Of a stretch of DNA of 45,621 bases, positions 16,157 through 24,222 are shown piece after piece. The position numbers and the translations under genes are program-made. The notes beneath the pieces were generated by a model. It was not told the origin of the DNA and did no database searches. It saw only the letters and a list, made by a program, of their open reading frames with translations. The stretch's first letter is position 1. The number at the start of each line of letters is the position of its first letter. Where the stretch lies: positions 1-45,621 of the forward strand of contig JAFQOW010000014.1 of assembly GCA_017412055.1 (NCBI GenBank), in the 5' to 3' direction. The DNA comes from Lachnospiraceae bacterium (GTDB taxonomy: Bacteria; Bacillota; Clostridia; Lachnospirales; Lachnospiraceae).

Positions 16157-16312
16157 TTACTCACCCACATTAACAAGAAGCTTATATATCTTTTCTGCCT
16201 CATCATCACGAAACATATTCAAGACTTCATCTTTTTCTTTATCCACCACAGACAAAACTCTTATACCCTCATCTTCAAATACTTCATATTCTATAGCAAG
16301 TTCTATATTCAT
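16157..16312 (-). CDS. Small acidic protein (51 aa)
   Basis: A very strong site (AAAAGGAGGAGGTTT) precedes ATG at 16312. The product reads MNIELAIEYEVFEDEGIRVL and continues to FRDDEAEKIYKLLVNVGE at the C-terminus. It is acidic, probably a beta-hairpin followed by a helix, with no membrane segment. It lies 55 bp downstream of the dGTPase gene on the same strand, so it is likely the last gene of that transcript. No family is recognised; the RBS and codon pattern make a real gene likely. Confidence 0.7.
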   Translation of the reverse strand: MNIELAIEYEVFEDEGIRVLSVVDKEKDEVLNMFRDDEAEKIYKLLVNVGE

Positions 16313-16367
16313 AAACCTCCTCCTTTTCATTACTTATATTTCCGTAATCTATCAATTCACTATTACT

Positions 16368-17573
16368 TCAATCAAAATACCCAATATACTTAACCCCATA
16401 TTTTCCATTTGGAAATAAGTGATTATATAAATCCACAAAATAATCATCTGTCATACTTGCAATATAATCTACCACCATATCATTAGGATCATTCTCCTCG
16501 TAATCTACTGTAGAATAGTATTTTGTCATATCTTTTATATATGCAATATGATGCTTGTACAAGAATGAATCTTTATTGTGGGATTTTGCATCAGCTAGCA
16601 TTCTTTCATAAATTTGTTCCATCATTGGATATACACCATTTTTGTATACATCTTCAACTCTATCATCTCGGTATATTATCTCATAATTTTCTTTTTTCCC
16701 AGCTGAAAATGCTTCAAAATAATCATCATCCATTTTCAAATATGGCTTTCCATAGCTATTTTCTACAATATTTACAATCATATTGTTGATAATTTCTGCA
16801 TTTTGATTGCCAAGCTTGCTTTTCTGGTAGCTTTGCTCTGTATCATTAACTAAACCAATTTTTACAGCATCCTGTCTATCTTTACCAAGATATGCTATAA
16901 TATCTGACACACGCATTACACATGCCTCTAATGTAGCTGGAATTAAGGCTCTATCTGCATTTTTGTTAATATAACACTCATTGATATGTTCATCAAATAC
17001 CTGAAAATCAGAATATAGCTTCGGTGAATATTCTTTTAACTCCAGCTCCCCGTTATGTGCTAATATTCCATCCAATGTTTGAAGACTTAAATTAAGTGGA
17101 CACATTTTATCTAGCACACGAACACTATGTACATTATGTTTAAAATACTTTCCTGTCTGTCCATTATATAATTCACTTAATTTATTTTCGCCTGCATGTC
17201 CAAATGGAGTATGCCCTATGTCATGCCCCAATGAAATAGCTTCTATCAAATCAAGATTTAACCCTAACAGACTTCCAATATTTCTTGCTATACGTGATAC
17301 CAATTGAACATGTTGTGCTCTTCTCGATATATCATCATTTTTATAGAGGGAAAATACCTGCGTTTTATCTGCATATCTATTATATAGTGGAAGATGCATT
17401 ATTTTCTCACAATCTCTTACAAACGCGGGCCTCCATAAATTAGCTTTATCGTGATCCATTCGTCTTCTCACAACATTTTCATCCTTAAATGCATATGGAT
17501 TTACCAGGTGATTAGTGCGATCCTCTATGATTCTTTCCTGAAGCTCTTTTGATAAACTATTATATTTTCCCAT
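16368..17573 (-). CDS. dgt: Deoxyguanosinetriphosphate triphosphohydrolase (dGTPase-like)
   Basis: The HD-domain signature of dGTPases is complete: RRAQHVQLV with H88, SLGHDIGHTPFGHAGE with H117-D118 and the family-specific HTPFGHxGE, and a later Asp (MRVSDIIAYLGKD). Length (401 aa) suits the family. The enzyme hydrolyses dGTP (often also other dNTPs) to the nucleoside and tripolyphosphate, adjusting dNTP pools. The start is ATG with GAGGT upstream. It follows the HD-GYP gene by 66 bp; the two may be co-transcribed but have no obvious functional link. Confidence 0.9.
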   Translation of the reverse strand: MGKYNSLSKELQERIIEDRTNHLVNPYAFKDENVVRRRMDHDKANLWRPAFVRDCEKIMHLPLYNRYADKTQVFSLYKNDDISRRAQHVQLVSRIARNIGSLLGLNLDLIEAISLGHDIGHTPFGHAGENKLSELYNGQTGKYFKHNVHSVRVLDKMCPLNLSLQTLDGILAHNGELELKEYSPKLYSDFQVFDEHINECYINKNADRALIPATLEACVMRVSDIIAYLGKDRQDAVKIGLVNDTEQSYQKSKLGNQNAEIINNMIVNIVENSYGKPYLKMDDDYFEAFSAGKKENYEIIYRDDRVEDVYKNGVYPMMEQIYERMLADAKSHNKDSFLYKHHIAYIKDMTKYYSTVDYEENDPNDMVVDYIASMTDDYFVDLYNHLFPNGKYGVKYIGYFD

Positions 17574-17639
17574 ATTTACCTCACTGCCAAAATGCTATTC
17601 ATTTTTTTAGCCATATCACAGCCCATATTCCATAAAATA

Positions 17640-18683
17640 TTACAGTATCTCTTCAATGAAAATAGTTCGTTCCACTCCAAGGTCTATAATCTTGTCCTCT
17701 GTTATCGGTCTGTTAACTCTGTTAAAATAAACCTTTACAATTGGTCGTGGTCCTTCATTTTTTCTAATATTAGATACGATTCCAACCTCCTTAGTTGATA
17801 ATCTAACCATAACACCAAGAGGATAGATTGGAATATTATTTACAAATGCTTTTACCACTTCTGGATCATAATATATACCACTGGCGCCATAGATTTCCTC
17901 CACCGCCATATAAGGTGATATATTTTGGTATGTAACAGCTGCGGAATACTTAGTGCATAAGCCTATAATTCTAGCCAACAATGGGATTTCGTCTCCCTTA
18001 GCACCCTTTGGATATCCGCTTCCATCAAACTTTTCATGATGAAATTGTATACAGTTAGCTATAACTCTTGGTATATTTTTCTGAATAGCAAAATAATAAC
18101 CATAGGTCGGATGCTCTCGCCATAAATTTTCCTGTGCAGGTGTCCTCTCTGGAATATTAATTAAAGAAGGCATCTCTGCCACACCGATATTGTGAAGCAA
18201 ACCACCTGTAACGGCACATAATATATTCTCTGTGTCAAGCCCCATACTTCCTGCCACAAGTCCTGACAATACTGCTGTATGAACACTATGGTCGTACAGC
18301 TTTACCTTATCTATGATACGAAGCTCTACCATGAATTCCAGTACAATCTCATTTCTAGCTATTTTATGTATAATTTTCTCAAGAACCTCTGCCACCTTTA
18401 CTACCTTATCACTTTTATTAGCTTCTGGAACTTTTGGCGCTATACGTCTTAAAACTCTTGTAAAATCTTCTATAAGCTGCGACTGCATCTTATCTATAGG
18501 TGTGATAAGATGTGTATATCTATCAGCGATATTTACACTGCTTATACCAAGCTCATGTAATTTTTCAATATTTCTTATACTAAGGATTGTACCTGTACTT
18601 AATAATGTTTTTCCATCAGGCAAAACTACCGCCTGTTCAAGTTTCATTCCTGGTTTAACTTCCACCAAATGAAGTTCACTCAT
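17640..18683 (-). CDS. HD-GYP-domain protein with altered HD motif
   Basis: The HD-GYP layout is seen: HSVHTAVLSGLV, GGLLHNIGVAEMP, HPTYGYYFA and FHHEKFDGSGYPKGAKG. The family degrades c-di-GMP, using the Asp of HDIGK as metal ligand; here the pair reads HN, so this site has changed. The GYP part is intact. A 60-residue N-terminal segment (HLVEVKPGMKLEQAVVLPDG) and a C-terminal beta domain flank it. ATG at 18683 is preferred because GGAGG lies just before it; the ORF is open to 18701. It may be a c-di-GMP sensor or weakly active phosphodiesterase. Confidence 0.8.
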   Translation of the reverse strand: MSELHLVEVKPGMKLEQAVVLPDGKTLLSTGTILSIRNIEKLHELGISSVNIADRYTHLITPIDKMQSQLIEDFTRVLRRIAPKVPEANKSDKVVKVAEVLEKIIHKIARNEIVLEFMVELRIIDKVKLYDHSVHTAVLSGLVAGSMGLDTENILCAVTGGLLHNIGVAEMPSLINIPERTPAQENLWREHPTYGYYFAIQKNIPRVIANCIQFHHEKFDGSGYPKGAKGDEIPLLARIIGLCTKYSAAVTYQNISPYMAVEEIYGASGIYYDPEVVKAFVNNIPIYPLGVMVRLSTKEVGIVSNIRKNEGPRPIVKVYFNRVNRPITEDKIIDLGVERTIFIEEIL

Positions 18684-18775
18684 AACAACCTCCAAATACA
18701 CTTAAAATCAATACTAATATCTAGTGTATAATAAGAAATTCAAAAAGTCTATTTCAATTTGCTTTTATTTATGCT

Positions 18776-18831
18776 AAAAAAATAAGAATATAGAATTGGA
18801 TATAATACCACAAACATTCTACATTCTTATT
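18776..18831 (-). terminator. Terminator of the Por operon
   Basis: On the minus strand AATAAGAATGTAGAAT (18816-18831) pairs with its near-complement (18781-18796, one G-T pair), followed directly by seven T residues (18776-18782). Confidence 0.8.
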
Positions 18832-18843
18832 ATATATTCACGC

Positions 18844-21138
18844 CTAATTTTCTCTGTTTATAACTCTACTTTTAAGCTTTTCATACCTTTCATCCACTTC
18901 CTTCTGAAGCTTATCCACCACTTGTCTATATTCTTCTTTCTGCAAATGCTTTGTTCTTCCCATCATCCTAAGCCATTCTATTACTGGTATCTTCTTTCCT
19001 GCTCTTTCTGGCTCATATGAAAGCTTCGTCACTCCATTTTCCACCTCATACAATGGAAAATAACATGAGTTAACCGCTGCTTCTATTACCTTTCGCTCTG
19101 TTGCTGGTTTATCGTTCCAATTAAGAGGACAGGCTGAAATAGCCTTTATATATGCAGTACCTGTAGTCTTAGCATAATATGCAGCCTTAGCGGCTTTTTT
19201 TATAAAATCTGTAGGATTTGATTCTGCAACTGTTGCCACATACGGAATACCTGTAGCCGCCATAAGAAGTGGCATATCCTTATGAAAAAATGACTTTCCC
19301 ATTTGCTCTTTTCCAATATGCGATGTAGAGCTTCTAGCTCCCAATGGTGTAGAATAAGAATACTGATATCCTGTATTCATGTAACCACCATTATCATACT
19401 CAAATATCAAAAGCCTATGACCTCTTAAGGCAGTTCCTAATGCACTTCCCATACCTATATCCATACCACCATCACCGCTGACCATTACAAATATTATATC
19501 CCCTGGTGGTATTTCTCCCTTTTGCTGTTTTCTATAACATATTTCTGCCACTCCACTTAGGGTTGCTGCACCATTCTGAAAAAGATTGTGTAAATAGGGA
19601 ACCTTAAAGCTTGTTCTTGGATAAGCTGTTGTAACTATCATAGCGCATCCTGTCTGAAATAAGAATACTACCGGGTCTTCGATGCCTTTGAGAAGAAGAT
19701 TTATATTGACAGGTATTCCACACCCTGGACAAGCACCATGTCCTGGCGCTATACGACCTGGCATTGCTGTAACAGCATTTAAATTACCGCCTGTCACCTT
19801 TACGTTTTCACCATCTTCTTGAACCTTTGTGGCACCGATAGATGTTTTTTCTCTTGATATAGGATTAAAAAACTGACCTGTATTCTCTTTTATCTTTCTT
19901 TCATTATCATATCCAGCTTCTACTCCATAATAATCAAAATCTGGCTTAGATGAATCTTGCGCCCACTTAAGCATCTCAAACACATCTTCCTTAAAGAAAT
20001 CCTTTCCACCAAGACCGTATACTATGCTTTTAACTTTAGCCTTACTGCCATACCTTTGCAAAGTAGCACGCACTTCCAATGAGAGATTGCCGCCTCCTGC
20101 ACCATAGCTATCCTGCCTATCTGCCACTATGATATTTTTAGCATTTCCTATTAGCTCCATAAGCTCTTTTCCAGGAAATGGACGAAGCATATGCAATGTA
20201 GCTACACCAACCTTTTGTCCACCTTCTCCCATTTCATTTATTGCGTCTATAGAAGTATCAAAAGAAGAACCTAACAGTACAAGGATACTTTCTGCATCCT
20301 CACATCCTATACCTTCCACCTTTTTATATTCCCTGCCTGATGTATTTTCGTAGGCAGTAAACAATTCATTTATAGCATCATTAGCAGCTTCCATAGCCAG
20401 ATGAAGCTGATATCTGTTATTGATAATATCTGGTTCATTCATATATGAGCCTACAGTTATGGGATGCTCCAAATCTAAAAATGGATATTCATCCTTTCTC
20501 TTTCCTATAAACCTCTTTACATCTTCATCATTTTCAAATCTATATACTCGACTCTTCTGATGACTTGTAAAAAATCCGTCGTATGCCACCACCACTGGAA
20601 GCCTTACCATTTCCGCAAGCTTGAGAGCAATAATATTAAAATCATATACCTGCTGAACCGTACTTGCAAATAATATAGGCCAGCCTGCATTTAATATATA
20701 CATTATATCACTATGGTCTCCTTTAATGGACAGGGGACCTGAAACAGTTCTACATACAACATTCATAACCATGGGATATCTTGTACCAGACTGTACCGGA
20801 AATTGTTCTATAGCATATAATAGACCATTGGCACTAGTGGCATTTACCACACGTCCACCTGCCACAGATGCGCCATAGCAAATCCCTGCTGCACTATGTT
20901 CCCCTTCCGCAGCTATCATCACCATATCGGTTTCACCATTTGCCCGCATAATATCCAGATTTTCAGCTATTTGCGTAGATGGTGTGATAGGATAATATCC
21001 CATTAAATCATATCCAATCTGCTTAATGGCTATGGCTGCGATTTCATTGCCAGATGCATATTCCGTGATTTGACTACATATTTGTTTATCTATCTTTTTC
21101 TCAGTTTTATTTTCAACTATACTCTTCATATAATTCAT
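18844..21138 (-). CDS. 2-oxoacid:ferredoxin oxidoreductase, fused alpha and beta subunits
   Basis: Residues about 25-420 are the alpha (pyrimidine/C-terminal domain) part, with GYDLMGYYPITPSTQIAENL and AEGEHSAAGICYGAS. Residues about 460-740 are the TPP-binding beta subunit with the cysteine site PGHGACPGCGIPVN and the Mg-TPP motif SGDGGMDIGMGSALG, then YDNGGYMNTGYQYS. The protein (764 aa) oxidises a 2-oxoacid with CoA and reduces ferredoxin; pyruvate is likely but not proven. It overlaps the gamma-delta gene by one base (TAATG), so translation is coupled. Rubredoxin and a flavodiiron protein precede it in the same operon. Confidence 0.9.
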   Translation of the reverse strand: MNYMKSIVENKTEKKIDKQICSQITEYASGNEIAAIAIKQIGYDLMGYYPITPSTQIAENLDIMRANGETDMVMIAAEGEHSAAGICYGASVAGGRVVNATSANGLLYAIEQFPVQSGTRYPMVMNVVCRTVSGPLSIKGDHSDIMYILNAGWPILFASTVQQVYDFNIIALKLAEMVRLPVVVAYDGFFTSHQKSRVYRFENDEDVKRFIGKRKDEYPFLDLEHPITVGSYMNEPDIINNRYQLHLAMEAANDAINELFTAYENTSGREYKKVEGIGCEDAESILVLLGSSFDTSIDAINEMGEGGQKVGVATLHMLRPFPGKELMELIGNAKNIIVADRQDSYGAGGGNLSLEVRATLQRYGSKAKVKSIVYGLGGKDFFKEDVFEMLKWAQDSSKPDFDYYGVEAGYDNERKIKENTGQFFNPISREKTSIGATKVQEDGENVKVTGGNLNAVTAMPGRIAPGHGACPGCGIPVNINLLLKGIEDPVVFLFQTGCAMIVTTAYPRTSFKVPYLHNLFQNGAATLSGVAEICYRKQQKGEIPPGDIIFVMVSGDGGMDIGMGSALGTALRGHRLLIFEYDNGGYMNTGYQYSYSTPLGARSSTSHIGKEQMGKSFFHKDMPLLMAATGIPYVATVAESNPTDFIKKAAKAAYYAKTTGTAYIKAISACPLNWNDKPATERKVIEAAVNSCYFPLYEVENGVTKLSYEPERAGKKIPVIEWLRMMGRTKHLQKEEYRQVVDKLQKEVDERYEKLKSRVINREN

Positions 21139-22280
21139 TACACCTCGCCCCCTTCCATTCTTTTCTCCGTAAGATATGACTCTGATGTAATGTAACCATC
21201 TGGTCCTGCTTCCTCATAATATTCTGGCTTTCTTATAAGCTCAATGTTTGTCATAAAATATGCTTTTTCAGGATGCTCTGCTTCCACACCACAAACCAAT
21301 GCATTTACAGGACATATCTCCACACATCTTAGACATCCTTTACAATGATAATAATCTAACCCTTTATTAATCATCATTTCTTTACCTTTATACTCGCCCT
21401 TGACAAATTGAAACACCATATCAGGGCATGTAGTATGGCACTGTCCACAATTTATACATCTTTCCTTGATAAATAATGGGATATAGCCTTGTCTTGAAGG
21501 CGATACATCCAAAATAACAGTACTACCATATCTAGGATTAATTCCACCTATAGGTGCTGTCATATATCCCCATTCCTGCTCTTTATTAGCTTCCTTGTTG
21601 TCAGCTATATTCTTATCTATTTCATTGTTTTCATCTAATGCTTGTATTCTCTTATCTGTCAAATTTATTTTTCTTACTTCCTCATATCCTCTTCGCATCC
21701 CATGAATATTACCTTTAAGTGCATCAGGATATTTCTTCCCCAGTACATCTTCGCATATCTTTTCTCCCACTTCCACATCTACACCCATAAGCTTCAATGT
21801 AGCTCCAAGCATAACAACATTTATTCTGGAATGGGTCTCCATTGCAATTTTCTGCGCCTCTAAGCCATAACAATTATACATTTTAAGCTCATTAAAGCAC
21901 TTCACTACATCATCACCATTATCCATAGGAATAATAATAGCCGTATGCTTATGGCACCCTTTTAATACTGATTTATCTTTTAACAATGCCTGATGAAATA
22001 TTACTAGTAAATCTGGTTTAACTACTGGATAATGAACTCTTATTTCCTTATTATTTTTACAATATCTTATATAGCCTTTTACAGGTGTTCCCGCCTTTTC
22101 AGAACCATAACTGGAAAAGCTACTGCAATTTAAACCAAGATACTTTATCCCCAACTCACCTAGCATCTTCCCACATAAATTTGCTCCCAAGCCGCCTATA
22201 CTTTCTAAACGAATATCATAATAATCTTTTCCTGCATCCAATTGACTTTTAAGAGCAATCTCTAATTCACGCTGCTCCAT
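21138..22280 (-). CDS. 2-oxoacid:ferredoxin oxidoreductase, fused gamma and delta subunits
   Basis: The N-terminal about 190 residues are the gamma domain (DIRLESIGGLGANLCGKMLG, YGSEKAGTPVKGYIRY), which takes part in CoA handling in this enzyme class. The C-terminal part is a delta domain with two [4Fe-4S] clusters: CINCGQCHTTCP and CKGCLRCVEICP. The clusters pass electrons to ferredoxin. The gene starts inside the rubredoxin stop codon (TAATG overlap) and ends in an overlap with the alpha-beta gene, so the enzyme is made as two fused chains in fixed ratio. It acts in the cytosol. Confidence 0.9.
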   Translation of the reverse strand: MEQRELEIALKSQLDAGKDYYDIRLESIGGLGANLCGKMLGELGIKYLGLNCSSFSSYGSEKAGTPVKGYIRYCKNNKEIRVHYPVVKPDLLVIFHQALLKDKSVLKGCHKHTAIIIPMDNGDDVVKCFNELKMYNCYGLEAQKIAMETHSRINVVMLGATLKLMGVDVEVGEKICEDVLGKKYPDALKGNIHGMRRGYEEVRKINLTDKRIQALDENNEIDKNIADNKEANKEQEWGYMTAPIGGINPRYGSTVILDVSPSRQGYIPLFIKERCINCGQCHTTCPDMVFQFVKGEYKGKEMMINKGLDYYHCKGCLRCVEICPVNALVCGVEAEHPEKAYFMTNIELIRKPEYYEEAGPDGYITSESYLTEKRMEGGEV

Positions 22281-22441
22281 TACTCCTCAACCTCGCTAAA
22301 CATTTCCTTACCAACAGCACATAATGGACACTCAAAATCCTCTGGAAGCTCCTCAAATTTTGTTCCTGGCGCAATACCAAGGTCCGCGTCTCCAAGTCTT
22401 TCATCATAAATCCATCCACATGCATCACATACATATCTCAT
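22280..22441 (-). CDS. Rubredoxin
   Basis: The 53-aa product MRYVCDACGWIYDERLGDAD and following residues has the iron site CxxC twice: C5-DA-C8 and C38-PL-C41. The start at 22441 follows GGGGGTG; the reading frame is open further upstream to 22486 but that part is not rubredoxin. It binds one iron and carries single electrons. Its position between the flavodiiron protein (51 bp upstream) and the oxidoreductase (overlapping) makes it the likely electron donor to the flavodiiron protein. Confidence 0.95.
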   Translation of the reverse strand: MRYVCDACGWIYDERLGDADLGIAPGTKFEELPEDFECPLCAVGKEMFSEVEE

Positions 22442-22492
22442 ATAAACACCCCCATATTTTATTATTCTATCAATATTATTGACCATTATAAT

Positions 22493-23680
22493 TTAATATA
22501 TTAGCTCATCTGCTAGCTTTTTTAGCTGTGTCACGCTTTCTTCATTTAATACAGACAAAATCTTAACTGTATTATCAAGAAAATCTATATTTTTGCACTT
22601 TTCAAACTTCTCCCTCATCTTCTTTGAAGCAACAGGAACCCAGCTACCATTTTCAATCAACGCAACTCTCCTATTACTAAAGTTCCTCTGTACTAAATCA
22701 TTGATAAACTCTCTCATAGGTGGGAAGATATCTGCATTGTAGGTAGTTGTGGCAAGTACAAGCTGACTATACTTAAATGCATCTGCCACCGCCTCTGTCA
22801 TATCACATCTAATTAGATTTTTCATGACAACATTTGTACACCCTTTGCTTACAAGCATATCCTTTAGCATCAAAGCTGCCTTTTCTGTATTTCCATAGAC
22901 CGATGTATATGCTATCAATATACCCTTTTCCTCTGGCTCATAGCCTGCCCACGTATTATATAAATTAATAAAGTATTGAAGGTTTTCTGATAACACAACG
23001 CCATGCAATGGACATATAATCCTTATATCCAACTGCGATACCCTATCTAACAATCTTTTTACCTGTGTACCATACTTACCCACAATACCAAAATAATATC
23101 GTCTAGCTTCATCTATCCAGTTTTTCTCTAATTCTATTTTATCTAATTTTATTTCATCAGTGGTATTTACCGCTCCAAATTTGCCAAATGCATCTGCTGA
23201 GAACAATACTTTATCCCTACTGTCATAAGTCATCATAACCTCTGGCCAATGAATCATAAAAGCCGAAATAAACTCTAGCTCATGCCTTCCTGTTACCAGC
23301 TTATCCCCGTCATTTATAACTATTCGTCTCTCCTCAAACTCCGTTCCAAAGTAATTTCCCATCATCTCAAAAGCCTTAAATGACGCGACCAATGTAGTAT
23401 CTGGATACCTATTAAAAAAACTCATAACACTTGCTGAATGGTCAGGCTCCATATGTTGAACTATCAAATAATCAGGCTTCCTATCTCCAAGTACATTTTC
23501 AATATTATCAAGCCATTGATTAGTAAACTCCACATCTACAGTATCCATTATGGCGATTTTCTCATCTAAAATAACATAGGAATTGTACGCCATACCATCA
23601 GGTACCTTGTACAATCCCTCAAATAAATCTTTAGAATAATCATTTACTCCAATATACTTAATATCACTAGTTACGTTCAT
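22493..23680 (-). CDS. fprA: Flavodiiron protein (A-type flavoprotein, O2/NO reductase)
   Basis: The N-terminal lactamase-like domain has the diiron ligands HMEPDH (76-81), an IHWPEVMMTYD segment, SADAFGKFG and CPLHG. The C-terminal flavodoxin domain begins ILIAYTSVYGNTEKAA and binds FMN. At 395 aa the length is typical for FprA. The protein reduces O2 to water (or NO to N2O) with electrons from rubredoxin, protecting anaerobic enzymes. It is the first gene of the operon with rubredoxin and the 2-oxoacid oxidoreductase, which is an oxygen-sensitive Fe-S enzyme. Confidence 0.93.
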   Translation of the reverse strand: MNVTSDIKYIGVNDYSKDLFEGLYKVPDGMAYNSYVILDEKIAIMDTVDVEFTNQWLDNIENVLGDRKPDYLIVQHMEPDHSASVMSFFNRYPDTTLVASFKAFEMMGNYFGTEFEERRIVINDGDKLVTGRHELEFISAFMIHWPEVMMTYDSRDKVLFSADAFGKFGAVNTTDEIKLDKIELEKNWIDEARRYYFGIVGKYGTQVKRLLDRVSQLDIRIICPLHGVVLSENLQYFINLYNTWAGYEPEEKGILIAYTSVYGNTEKAALMLKDMLVSKGCTNVVMKNLIRCDMTEAVADAFKYSQLVLATTTYNADIFPPMREFINDLVQRNFSNRRVALIENGSWVPVASKKMREKFEKCKNIDFLDNTVKILSVLNEESVTQLKKLADELIY

Positions 23681-23699
23681 TTTCTCTCCTTCTACTATG

Positions 23700-23712
23700 T
23701 GTCACGATGACA
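23700..23712. promoter_or_regulatory. Dyad upstream of fprA, possible operator
   Basis: TGTCA-CGA-TGACA is a perfect 5-bp-arm inverted repeat, 20 bp before the fprA start codon and just upstream of its RBS (AAGGAGAG). It could bind a redox or CRP/FNR-type regulator. No -35/-10 pair with good spacing was found nearby. Confidence 0.35.
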
Positions 23713-23780
23713 TAATACTAATTTTAATATATGGTTACTTCTCCATAGTAGTTTGTACAAAAATAGCTAGCAATATCCAT

Positions 23781-23808
23781 CTTTATTTCATAATCTTTAT
23801 TTCATAAT
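23781..23808. repeat. 14-bp tandem duplication over the yolD stop codon
   Basis: CTTTATTTCATAAT occurs twice in a row (23781-23794, 23795-23808). The duplication includes the last codons and stop of the YolD-like gene, so the coding end is repeated just behind the gene. Confidence 0.85.
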
Positions 23809-24222
23809 CTCTATCCCTACAATTTGCCCCATATCTATCTTCATCCCACTATCCATAATAATCATCTTTTCTGCCACATCTACCTTCATAACAGTCCCCA
23901 CATCCGTAAGATATGCGCCACCTCTTTTTAAGGCATCAGGTCTAAAATATGTTACAGAAACATTCCATCTCTCTAATAAATGCTGTGATATATTATAGAT
24001 TTTCTCATTAATTTTCTCTATGGCGTTGTCATCTAATATAATTTTATCATCTGTAAGTCTTGATGTTTCCTCGATAGCATCCTCGTGACCTGTAAGAGCT
24101 GCAAAAGGCGCAAATTGTGCTGCTCTGTCATGTAGCGACATATGTTCTCTATCAGCGGACTTATGATATGCCAGATTTATAATATCATCATATCTATTTG
24201 CATCCTTATAGTATTCACTCAT
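23797..24222 (-). CDS. YolD-like protein
   Basis: The 141-aa protein has the YolD-like pattern: HMSLHDRAAQFAPFAALTGH near residues 27-46, then a helical segment and a small beta domain (GTVMKVDVAEKMIIMDSGMK). YolD-like proteins are typically encoded next to UmuC-type polymerases, as here; start and polymerase stop overlap (ATGA). The product may assist or regulate translesion synthesis. Family recognition is from motif and context; the biochemical role of the family is not settled. Confidence 0.8.
   Translation of the reverse strand: MSEYYKDANRYDDIINLAYHKSADREHMSLHDRAAQFAPFAALTGHEDAIEETSRLTDDKIILDDNAIEKINEKIYNISQHLLERWNVSVTYFRPDALKRGGAYLTDVGTVMKVDVAEKMIIMDSGMKIDMGQIVGIEIMK

Noticed and set aside
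22442-22486. Longer rubredoxin N-terminus
   Set aside because: The extra 15 codons are not rubredoxin-like, and GGGGGTG before the internal ATG marks the start.
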